From assembly GCA_020846745.1 (NCBI GenBank), contig JADLDI010000153.1:1-64000 (forward strand): a stretch of 64,000 nucleotides of DNA. Direction: 5' to 3'. A model generated the notes under the pieces. That model saw only the letters and a list, made by a program, of their open reading frames with translations, had not been told where the DNA came from and searched no databases. The position numbers were made by a program, and so were the translations under genes. Below are positions 51,473 to 59,334 of the stretch, one piece after another. The DNA is from Bryobacterales bacterium (GTDB lineage Bacteria > Acidobacteriota > Terriglobia > Bryobacterales > Bryobacteraceae). Each line of letters opens with the position of its first letter. Position 1 is the first letter of the stretch.

Positions 51473-51489
51473 CCGGACGCCCCGTCCGG
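51473..51489. repeat. Perfect hairpin CCGGACG-CCC-CGTCCGG
   Basis: Seven-base perfect arms (51473-51479, 51483-51489) around CCC, 68 bases beyond the cinA stop and 44 before the next gene. No T-tract. The GGACG...CGTCC core parallels the palindromes at 461-476 and 9608-9625. Confidence 0.55.
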
Positions 51490-51533
51490 ACCGTAGGCGC
51501 TAGCTCTCCCAACGTCAGATACAATCACAGGAC

Positions 51534-52295
51534 ATGCGCCGCCAGGACAAGATCCTCTCGTTCGCTCTTAGTGCGGTTCTGTGGTTGATCGGCTTTCTTG
51601 GCCGCGACTACCTGCAGAAGAACGTTTTCAAGGATAAAGTACCTGACTTAGGCGTTGTTGCAATTTGGACGATCGGCTGCATTGCGCTGATCGCCGCACT
51701 GTTCGCCTTGTTCCGGACCCGTCATGCGGTCGCCGACACAGTCGTACCCGTTGTTGTGAAGTCCGATTTACAGACGCAATGGGCGACGAAATCCCAGCTA
51801 GATGAACTGCTGACGTTCGGCCGGGCGCAATATTCGAATCCCGACGATCAGTTTGTGTCGCGGCAGATCCTGACCAGCTTCATGCAGAAGTGCGCAACTG
51901 TGGTCCGTCTGTTCCGCGATAAACACGGCAAATTGGTCGGTTTATATATTCTGCTGCCTCTCACGCACACGGCGACTAAAGAGATACTCGCCCGCGAGAT
52001 CCTGTCCGCGAAGGATTTCAAGCCTGAGCATGCCGCGCGCGACTTCTCCAAAGCCGCCGCTATTTATGTCACCAATATCTGCGGAGCCGGCCAGATCAAT
52101 CGCGGAAAGGTCCACAGAGAACTGCGCGACCAGATGAGACAGATCGGAACCGCCTATCACAACATCGAATATTTCTTCGCCCGCGGCGGTGCACCCGACG
52201 GCATCCGGCTACTCGAGAAGTACGACTTCGAACCCATCGAGAAAGACCTCGATCCCAAGCAGATCTGGAAGCGGCGCCTGACGGCGAGACTGTAA
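51534..52295 (+). CDS. Membrane-anchored GNAT-like protein of unknown function
   Basis: A 253-residue protein. Two N-terminal hydrophobic segments (about 8-24 and 42-61) bracket a short loop, then the remaining 185 residues are soluble. A segment near the C-terminus has the look of a GNAT acetyltransferase-like fold: VGLYILLPL, AIYVTNICGAGQINRGKVHR, and YFFARGGAPDGIRLLEKYDF. The GxG loop is not clearly the canonical acetyl-CoA site, so activity is doubtful. No Shine-Dalgarno is visible. TACAAT (51520-51525) ends eight bases before the ATG. Family unknown to me. Confidence 0.6.
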   Translation: MRRQDKILSFALSAVLWLIGFLGRDYLQKNVFKDKVPDLGVVAIWTIGCIALIAALFALFRTRHAVADTVVPVVVKSDLQTQWATKSQLDELLTFGRAQYSNPDDQFVSRQILTSFMQKCATVVRLFRDKHGKLVGLYILLPLTHTATKEILAREILSAKDFKPEHAARDFSKAAAIYVTNICGAGQINRGKVHRELRDQMRQIGTAYHNIEYFFARGGAPDGIRLLEKYDFEPIEKDLDPKQIWKRRLTARL

Positions 52296-52409
52296 GCGAA
52301 CACTCCGCACGCGGAATCGTGCCCGCCGCGAATTCAGGGCCGCCGTCCTCTACACGGCGGCCCCTCGTGCCTAACCTGGTCGAACCGGAAAATGCGAGCT
52401 CGCCTTGCT

Positions 52410-55064
52410 TCACCAGCGCAGCATCAGCAGACTATGGTTTGGCGTCGCTGTGGGAAGCAGATAGAACCGATCTCCGCCGCTGGCGCAACCAAATATCCTG
52501 AGCGACACGGCGTCGGTACCGTTAAACGATCCATCCCATGCCTTCAGTTCATACTGGCAAGCGTTGTTTCCGTTCAACAGACCCGCCCCACGCAGCGTTC
52601 CTTGCCGCTGGTTGGTCAGCACCATCCAAGCCATGCTGGTGCTCTTGAACCCGATGTTACCTGGCTTGAACTGAAACTCCAGCGCGCCGGTCGGCGTCGT
52701 TTGCCGCGGCAGGTATGTGGCGATGAACGCGAGCAGCCCCAGTCCCGATGCCGTCGGATTCGCCCGATCGGCCCCCGCGGGCGACGCGAATTGCACCGCC
52801 CCCGTGATGAACCCGCCCGATGGATCGTACACTGCCAGCGAAGCGCAAACCGCCGCGCCCGTATTGCCTGGCACATCGGTTCCCCGCACGCAGATCTCGT
52901 ACACACCGGGTTCGTTGAACGCCGGCAGCGTGGCGGACGCTTGCGTTGTCGTTGCCGCCGCCGGCGCCAGTAACATGCTCTGCCATGCCCCGCCGTTTAC
53001 GCTGAACGACGCGGAGGCGATGTTACTCCCGCCTGTCGTAGCGTCACTGACGGAAGCTCTCACCGTGGTCGCCACACGGATCGCAACCGCGTTCTGCCCC
53101 AATGTCACATTCGAGGTCACCGGACCCGCCGCATCCGATGCGCCGCCCGTCACATTCAGCGATGCCTGGGCCGTCTTTCCGCCATTGGCGCCGGTTACCG
53201 TATGCGGACCCGCCACCGCCGCCGTGCACACCGCCCCTGTACACGACCCGTTCGGGCTAATGCTGAAGGTTGTCGTCGAAGTAACATTGCCGATCGTGTT
53301 ATTGAACTTATCGAAGGCCGTCGCCGTGTAACTCTGGTTGCCGCCCGCTACAATCGACCCGCTCGCAGGGCTGAGCGCAATATGGTCTAGTAACCCGGGC
53401 GAAGTCCACCCCACCGAAACCTGGTTCGACGTGACGCTTTTGACCGTCGCCGTAATCTGGTCCGTACCCGCCGTCGGGCTCGAATAACTGAACGTCGCCT
53501 GCCCGTTCGCATCCGTCACCAACGCACCCGGCTCCGCTTTATTCGGACCGCTCAGCATATGGAAGGTCACCGTCTTGTCCTTGAGCGGCGCCCCGTTGGC
53601 ATCCCTCACCGTCGCCACGATCGTTTGTGCCTGTCCAATCGCCACACTCGCGCTCGCGGGCGTAAGCGTAATGCTAGCCGCAGGCTTTGAAACCGGCGCC
53701 GGTGGACCCAGTGCCACGATCTCGGGAACCGGATTCCCCGATTCGTCGATGATAAAGTCCGCCGCCGGCGTCATCGTTTCTCCAAAGTTCGCGGAACCGC
53801 CATTCTGCGAAAACGCGCTGACATCGAACAGCAGGACAAAGTAACCACCCGGAGCAACCGTAAACTGGCCCGTTTGCATCGGAATCGACTGCAGCACACC
53901 GTCCTGGAACCCGGGAAACGCCGAAGACATCGCTAGCACGCTATTGGGAAACAGGTTCGCCAGCGATAACGTGCCGTCCCCGTTGCGCAACGCCCCAAGA
54001 CCGTCGCGTTGCAGTAAGTACTGTTCCGGCGGCGTCGTCCCAATCGTACTCGTGAACCCGTCCTGCTTCAGCACATAAACGAAGGCCGCCGTCTTTCCTC
54101 CCGTATAATACGCCCCGTGCAGCACGGTCTTAATCCTGATCGTCTTCGCCGTAGAACTTGTGTTCTTAAACGTCCGGTAGGCAACTCCTCGCGCCCCGGC
54201 ACTCGCGCACGGTCCCCAATACAGGCTCCAGCAGGTGCTCGCATTCGCGCCTGCGCTCAACCCGTTCAGATTCTCGATGCTGCTGTCTTCCAATCCCGCC
54301 GTCAGCCGGCCGACCGCGAACGTCCCGCCATAGCCCGCCAGATCGATAATCCAGTGGTAATCGAGCGCCTTACCCTCGCCCCCCGAGATTGTGTCGAATG
54401 GGCCCGACGGATTCCCCGTCATCATCGATCGCGTCGCCGTCCCGAACGTCAACCCCGCGAATGGCGCCCCCCACACCCGCACGCCAAACGCATCGTTCGA
54501 CGTTAGATCGAAATAGCCGATATTTTCATTACCGAAGTACGCGTACCGCTCCAGCGGACTCGCCACGCCGGTGGCAGCGCTACGGTTGAAACCCGTCCCT
54601 ACCACCGGCTCAAACGTCACCCAATAAGTGCCCGCCGCCAGCACCGGCGTAAAAGACGAGAATGTCACCCATTGCGCCGCGCCGGCGCCGTCAACGGTGT
54701 ACGTCTGCTGATAAATCGCCGACGCGCCCAAAGACGATGAAGCCGCCATGCCCGGCAAGCCGTTCCGCGCCGGATCCACCGACCGGATCACTACCGACAC
54801 CTGTCCCCCGGACCCTCCTGTCAGCCACAAGTCCACATGATCCAATTGTGTGGATTGCGTCAGCGTGAACCGCGCACCCAGAAAATTGAAATCGGTCGCG
54901 CACCGCGGTTGCGGCGAGCACCCCGTCGACCCCGCCCCGAAAAGGCTCGGCGCGCCTATGCTCGACGTCCCCCCCGCGCCCGTATCCACCAGCGCCGTTA
55001 TTTGCGCTTCCGCCAAACCGGCGGTAATTGCCACAATCGCTATAGCTTTCTTTATCAGATGCAT
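52410..55064 (-). CDS. Long secreted protein with Big_1-type Ig domains
   Basis: An 884-residue exported protein (MHLIKKAIAIVAITAGLAEA signal). The open frame continues upstream, but GGGGGAG stands seven bases ahead of ATG 55064 and the signal begins there. The first half (about 25-450) is an unfamiliar beta-rich region with FGNENIGYFDLTSND and TYWVTFEPV. Residues about 450-650 contain Big_1-like domains (TPASASVAIGQAQTIVATVR, VTDANGQATFSYSS). The rest repeats Ig-like beta segments and ends in a Cys-containing tail (NACQYELKAWDG, RIFGCASGGDRFYLLPTATP). Surface or secreted adhesin-like is a reasonable guess; function not known. Confidence 0.75.
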   Translation of the reverse strand: MHLIKKAIAIVAITAGLAEAQITALVDTGAGGTSSIGAPSLFGAGSTGCSPQPRCATDFNFLGARFTLTQSTQLDHVDLWLTGGSGGQVSVVIRSVDPARNGLPGMAASSSLGASAIYQQTYTVDGAGAAQWVTFSSFTPVLAAGTYWVTFEPVVGTGFNRSAATGVASPLERYAYFGNENIGYFDLTSNDAFGVRVWGAPFAGLTFGTATRSMMTGNPSGPFDTISGGEGKALDYHWIIDLAGYGGTFAVGRLTAGLEDSSIENLNGLSAGANASTCWSLYWGPCASAGARGVAYRTFKNTSSTAKTIRIKTVLHGAYYTGGKTAAFVYVLKQDGFTSTIGTTPPEQYLLQRDGLGALRNGDGTLSLANLFPNSVLAMSSAFPGFQDGVLQSIPMQTGQFTVAPGGYFVLLFDVSAFSQNGGSANFGETMTPAADFIIDESGNPVPEIVALGPPAPVSKPAASITLTPASASVAIGQAQTIVATVRDANGAPLKDKTVTFHMLSGPNKAEPGALVTDANGQATFSYSSPTAGTDQITATVKSVTSNQVSVGWTSPGLLDHIALSPASGSIVAGGNQSYTATAFDKFNNTIGNVTSTTTFSISPNGSCTGAVCTAAVAGPHTVTGANGGKTAQASLNVTGGASDAAGPVTSNVTLGQNAVAIRVATTVRASVSDATTGGSNIASASFSVNGGAWQSMLLAPAAATTTQASATLPAFNEPGVYEICVRGTDVPGNTGAAVCASLAVYDPSGGFITGAVQFASPAGADRANPTASGLGLLAFIATYLPRQTTPTGALEFQFKPGNIGFKSTSMAWMVLTNQRQGTLRGAGLLNGNNACQYELKAWDGSFNGTDAVSLRIFGCASGGDRFYLLPTATPNHSLLMLRW

Positions 55065-55224
55065 CGTCAAACTCCCCCTGAGATGTTTTAGGTGCCGACG
55101 ATATATGCGCACCGGCAACGAAATCCCACGAAAATTTCTGAAGCCGCACCCCCACGGCCCACCTACCCGGTCCCCTCCCCGGTCCAAGGCACTCGTGTCA
55201 TCGTTTGTGATACGCTCGTCATAC

Positions 55225-55773
55225 ATGTCCGAGCCGTTCGTTGCCCTTTGGCATCGCGCCCAGGCCGGTGACCATCTGGCGCACAACACCCTCTACCAAC
55301 TCGCCTTCCAGCGGCTCCGTACCATCGCCTCCGCACTCCTTCGCCGCGAATCCGCCGGACACACGCTCCAACCCACCGCTCTCGTCAGCGAGTTGTTCCT
55401 CAAGTTGCACCGGTTCGAATCGCGTTTGGTCGACGAAGACCATTTCTTCCGCATCGCCGCCCGCGCCATGCGACAGGTCTTAATTGATCGTGGCCGCGCC
55501 AAACGTGCCCGCTCTTCCCCCGACGAGGTGCGGCATCTCCTGTTCGCCTCCCGCCAGGACGCGACCGCCTGCGAAGACACCTTGGCGGTACGCCTGATCT
55601 TCGAAAAGCTCCGCACCATGGACCGCCGCACTGCCGACACCGTCTGGCTCCGCACCGTGGAAGGGCTTACCGTCCCCGAGCTCAGCCGCCTCCAGCGCCG
55701 CGAAGAATGGAAGGTCCGCGCCGACTACGACTTCGGCCTCCGCTGGATGGCCAACCACCTCACCTGTGACTAG
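55225..55773 (+). CDS. ECF sigma factor of the PF07638/TIGR02999 type
   Basis: A 182-residue ECF-like sigma factor. Region 2 is HRAQAGDHLAHNTLYQLAFQ through QPTALVSELFLKLHRFE and DHFFRIAARAMRQVLIDRGR; region 4 has a helix-turn-helix at about 140-180 (TVEGLTVPELSRLQ). Members of this group are frequent in Acidobacteria and Planctomycetes, often close to Ser/Thr kinase genes, and bind no classical anti-sigma. ATG 55225 gives the family N-terminus (EPFVALWHRAQAGD); the frame stays open upstream. No Shine-Dalgarno is visible; TACGCT at 55211-55216 ends eight bases before the ATG. Confidence 0.9.
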   Translation: MSEPFVALWHRAQAGDHLAHNTLYQLAFQRLRTIASALLRRESAGHTLQPTALVSELFLKLHRFESRLVDEDHFFRIAARAMRQVLIDRGRAKRARSSPDEVRHLLFASRQDATACEDTLAVRLIFEKLRTMDRRTADTVWLRTVEGLTVPELSRLQRREEWKVRADYDFGLRWMANHLTCD

Positions 55774-55828
55774 GGAGCGTAAGTACCGGCACCCGTTCCC
55801 TCGTAACCCAAGCCGCCCGCGCTGAAAG

Positions 55829-58800
55829 TCAGCACCGGCAGGCCTCCGCAACCTCCTTGCTCCACTCCATTACCTGCGCCGGCCGTGCCGCCGGATCGGC
55901 CTGCAGGGCCATCCCGAGCCTCTCCGCCAGGAACTTCGCGCGCACCTCCCCTAACACCACGCCCAGCACTCCCTCCAACTCCACCGCAAACTGCCGGTCC
56001 ACCACCATGCTCCGGAAATCGGCCAGCCGTTTGCCCGTCAGTATTTCCAGCACAATCACCCCCACCGAGAACACGTCGCTTGCGACCGAATACCGGCCCG
56101 CCAGCCGTTCCGGAGCCATGTAGTGGAACGATCCTTCCAGCATCCTTGTCTCCGCCATCCGGTTTTCCCCCGCCCACAGTCCAGCGGTTCCGAAATCCAA
56201 AATCACCACTCTTTCCCGCTCCGTTCCCGCGTCCGTCAACATCAGGTTCTCGGGTTTCAAGTCCCGATGCACAATCCCCAACCGGTGCACCGCCTCCAAC
56301 GCCGAGCCGATTTGCTCCACCATCCGGGCCGCTCGCCGCGGTGCCAACGGACCGGCCGCAAGCGCTTCCCGCAGTGTCTCCCCTTCCAAAAACGGCATCG
56401 CAATGCACGGTTCGCCGCCCGCTTCCACCCACGAATGCAAGATCCGGATCACCCCCGCATGGTCGACCGAGCGCACCGCGGCGACTTCCTGTGCGAACCG
56501 CTGCCGCACCGCGCGATCTGTTCCCGCCGCAACCTTCAGGATCTTCACCGCCACCTTCTGTCCGTGGTCCTCCCGGTCCCGAGCCTCGAACACCTGCGAA
56601 AAACCGCCGCGCGACACCGCCCGCACCAGTTCGTAGCGTCCCGCCATCAGTGTCCCTGCTTCCGTCGCATCGCGCGAAGCCGCCGTCTCGCGCCTGCGGT
56701 CCAGGCGCCGGCGCAGCATGAAGGCTGCTTTCTCTAACCGGAACATCGCCGTTCCCCATAGGCCCGTGTAATGGCCCGCCGCGCCGAGCACGCCTGCGAT
56801 TGCCGCCAACCCCAACAGCCCAGGCCACCATGTCGTGCGTGGAGGGCCTACCCGGAACGCGTACGTCCGAGTTTCCGGTTTACCCCTTCCCGTCCACGCC
56901 ATCTCTAACCGGTACTCCTCCTCCGGCATGTCCGTCCACTCCAGTACACCGTCCCGGCTCGTCCGCCATTCCTCCTCGCCCGGCAACAAGCGATACCGCA
57001 CCGGCACGTCCCGGAATGGCGGACCATCCATCGTCCCCACTTCCACCCGCAACTTCTTCAACTCCGCCGGCAACTCCGTCGGTATTTCCGCCGGCAGAAC
57101 GTACGATTGCCCGTCCGCAACCACGTTTGCTATCCGCGGTGTGCCCGCCGGCGCCGCAAACCACCCTTCGTCCGGAGTCATGTGCGTCAGCCCTTCCTCG
57201 CCCGCAATCCACACGCTTCCATCCGTATCCTCGAAAAACCCGAAAATCTCCGTCTCGTTCGCTGCCAGCCCCTTCCCCATCGGAATACGAATCCACTCCT
57301 CCGGTCCCAGATGCCGGCCATCCGCTACCTGCACCCCTTCCGTCGTCCCACGCCAGATCCACCCCCTGGAATCGCGCTTCACAAAGTTCGTATCCGGCGG
57401 ACCGTACCCCGAAGCCGGATCGTAATCCGTCACCTTCCAGATGTCGCCCTCACGCCGCAATCGCGAATACACACCCGCCCGCCGGTACGCCGCCCATATC
57501 TCACCCTCGCCGGCAACCAACGATCGCACGGCTTCTATCGGCCGATCCGTCCGCAGCATGTTCCATTGCCCGTTCCCATCCAGCCAGGCAATTCCCGACC
57601 GGTACCCCACCCATAACCGGCCGGTGCTATCCACCTCCAAATCGGCCACATGTTGTCGGTCGTTCCCCGCTTCGCCCGGCAACCGGACCGGATGAACCGT
57701 ATACGCCCCGGGCCTCCCCTCCACCCGCACCAACCAGCGCCGGGCCACCACCCAAATCTCGCCCTTCGCATCCCTGACAATTTCGCGGTACCCCATGTCA
57801 GGCTCAGGGTCCCGCAGCCTCTCCACCACTCGGCCCTGTCGCGAAATCCGTACCAGGCCCAAATCGCGGACCGCCGCCAGAAACTCTCCTCCCTCCAGCG
57901 CCAACACACCGTCAAACCGGTGATTCCCTTCGGTAAAGCTCTTCCACCGGCCACCCTCCGGTTGCCTCCGGTACAAATGTTTGTGGCTGCTCAGCACGTG
58001 CCCGCCCGCCCCGTCGCGGATCACCTGCACCGGAGCCTCGCCGTCCAGGTCCTCTGGAAACCACCGCTCCCACCCCGGCTCCACCGTCCACTTCACCAAC
58101 CCGCGCCGCAAGTAAGCTACCCATAAGTTCCCTTTACTGTCTTCTAACCCGGCTGTCGGCGGATACACATCGTTTGCCGCCCGGTCTCGAAATGCCGCCT
58201 TCCCGGTGACTTCCTGAATCGACTCGCCCACAAACCACAACCGCCCGTTGCGTCCCGGCAATAGCGGACCCTGCCGCCGCCGCTCCGCCGCCGCCTTCCG
58301 CTTCAGCCGTTCCCGGCCGCCCCTACCCGCCACCAGCGCTTCTACATCGGTCGCCGTCCACACCGCGCCATCTGCATTTCCCGCCACTGCCGACTGAAAC
58401 CCCGTCACCTCGGGACCAAGGTGAAGCGCCTCAGGCGCCCGCGGATCGAACCAGCACGGAACATCCGGCTTCAGACAAACCGACCAGATTCTCCCCCATG
58501 CATCGGTCAACAAATCCCGGCGTAATCCGTGGCTCAGCCTTCGCCCCACCCCGCTCAAATCAAATTCATAGAGCGAGCCCGTCTTGACGAACACCTTCTC
58601 TCCCGCCGCCGCAATGCTCGTAACGTCCTGCCCCCGCAGCAAAACGTCCACCGCTCCACCCGCGCGCAACCGCGCCAACCCCTCATAACTCCCCACCCAC
58701 ACCGAACCGTCTTTTGCCACCGCCACCGCCCGCGCACTGACAAACGGATAACTTCGAACTTTCGCGAAATGCAGCCCGTCAAACCGGTACAACCCACTCT

Positions 58801-58948
58801 CCGCGGCCAGCCATAACTGCCCGTCCATCGCCTCCGCAATCGAAAAAATGTTCAACGCAGTCGGATGCGTAACCGGCCGGTACGCACCCAACGATGCCTG
58901 GCTAGCCCACAGCCACAGTCCCAGCCCAACCGTCCCAATCCTCCGCAT
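55829..58948 (-). CDS. Propeller sensor fused through a membrane helix to a Ser/Thr kinase
   Basis: A 1039-residue protein. A signal-like leader (IGTVGLGLWLWASQASLGA) precedes about 11 Reg_prop-type repeats between residues 40 and 590 (GQLWLAAESGLYRFDG, GSVWVGSYEGLARL, GRLWVGYRSGIAWLDG), then a Y_Y_Y-like domain (about 605-700), one membrane helix (about 707-726), and a Hanks kinase (771-1035: Lys802, HRDLKPEN from 894, DFGTAG from 918, APER). This is the sensor arrangement of hybrid two-component systems with the histidine kinase replaced by a Ser/Thr kinase. ATG 58948 is taken; a TTG four codons earlier also fits. Its 3' end faces the ECF sigma gene 55 bases away. Confidence 0.85.
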   Translation of the reverse strand: MRRIGTVGLGLWLWASQASLGAYRPVTHPTALNIFSIAEAMDGQLWLAAESGLYRFDGLHFAKVRSYPFVSARAVAVAKDGSVWVGSYEGLARLRAGGAVDVLLRGQDVTSIAAAGEKVFVKTGSLYEFDLSGVGRRLSHGLRRDLLTDAWGRIWSVCLKPDVPCWFDPRAPEALHLGPEVTGFQSAVAGNADGAVWTATDVEALVAGRGGRERLKRKAAAERRRQGPLLPGRNGRLWFVGESIQEVTGKAAFRDRAANDVYPPTAGLEDSKGNLWVAYLRRGLVKWTVEPGWERWFPEDLDGEAPVQVIRDGAGGHVLSSHKHLYRRQPEGGRWKSFTEGNHRFDGVLALEGGEFLAAVRDLGLVRISRQGRVVERLRDPEPDMGYREIVRDAKGEIWVVARRWLVRVEGRPGAYTVHPVRLPGEAGNDRQHVADLEVDSTGRLWVGYRSGIAWLDGNGQWNMLRTDRPIEAVRSLVAGEGEIWAAYRRAGVYSRLRREGDIWKVTDYDPASGYGPPDTNFVKRDSRGWIWRGTTEGVQVADGRHLGPEEWIRIPMGKGLAANETEIFGFFEDTDGSVWIAGEEGLTHMTPDEGWFAAPAGTPRIANVVADGQSYVLPAEIPTELPAELKKLRVEVGTMDGPPFRDVPVRYRLLPGEEEWRTSRDGVLEWTDMPEEEYRLEMAWTGRGKPETRTYAFRVGPPRTTWWPGLLGLAAIAGVLGAAGHYTGLWGTAMFRLEKAAFMLRRRLDRRRETAASRDATEAGTLMAGRYELVRAVSRGGFSQVFEARDREDHGQKVAVKILKVAAGTDRAVRQRFAQEVAAVRSVDHAGVIRILHSWVEAGGEPCIAMPFLEGETLREALAAGPLAPRRAARMVEQIGSALEAVHRLGIVHRDLKPENLMLTDAGTERERVVILDFGTAGLWAGENRMAETRMLEGSFHYMAPERLAGRYSVASDVFSVGVIVLEILTGKRLADFRSMVVDRQFAVELEGVLGVVLGEVRAKFLAERLGMALQADPAARPAQVMEWSKEVAEACRC

Positions 58949-59079
58949 TCGTGCCAACAATCATACGCCCTTTCATGAAGATGATTGGGTGAATTTCGAC
59001 GCACAATCCGCGCTAGCGGGAGCGTCAGCGACCCGGCCCGGCGCACCCAACCGCCCCGAAGCGCAATCGTGATTAACGC

Positions 59080-59244
59080 TTAACGCAGTCGCAAATTGGG
59101 TTCGTTCCGCACGGATGTTGCAGGGCTGATGAGGTTCCTGACGATCGCGGCTCCGTTTCGGGAGAGGTAGGTCGAGGAGTTCGTTTCGCAAAGTGTTGAA
59201 AACAGGGAAACCGACGGGGGGACGGAGTCGGCGTTTGCAGACAT
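59080..59244 (-). pseudogene. Decayed copy of the STGPRTEEGK-family gene
   Basis: A leftward 54-codon frame from ATG 59244 to TAA 59080 begins MSAN, as does the gene at 1-304. After AAC the sequence jumps to GCCGACTCC, equivalent to the GCCGAGTCC that follows HGLT in the intact copy, so a segment of about 72 bases that encodes the TGPRTEEGK signature is missing. Bases 59176-59206 match 163-193 at 29 of 31 positions (the FNxLRNEL stretch, here out of frame). The end reads RNEPNL, a stretch I recall near the C-terminus of relatives. Probably dead, although the short frame is open. Confidence 0.65.
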
Positions 59245-59270
59245 CCGGGAAGTATTTATCAGATGTCTGC
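59237..59270. repeat. Inverted repeat GCAGACATC ... GATGTCTGC
   Basis: Perfect nine-base arms (59237-59245, 59262-59270) separated by 16 bases. Each arm contains the start codon and second codon of an MSAN reading frame, one in each direction. The symmetry suggests two head-to-head copies of the family's 5' end, of which only the leftward relic is recognisable. Confidence 0.5.
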
Positions 59271-59334
59271 CAACACCAAAAAATCGCGACCCCGTTTGCT
59301 AACATGGCTAAACGTTAATCATTGGATTCGGGAG

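Larger units (their letters stand above)
58949..59334. other. 386-base intergenic stretch with a decayed gene and an inverted repeat
   Basis: Holds the relic described at 59080-59244 and the inverted repeat at 59237-59270. No other supported gene. The rightward frame that starts at 59263 begins MSANTKK, like the relic's start, but continues through the complementary strand of the VirB10-like gene and is not believed. Confidence 0.6.

Noticed and set aside
55770..56831. 353-codon leftward frame in the kinase end of the propeller-kinase
   Set aside because: Glycine-rich nonsense in an alternative frame of a gene whose Ser/Thr kinase motifs are intact.
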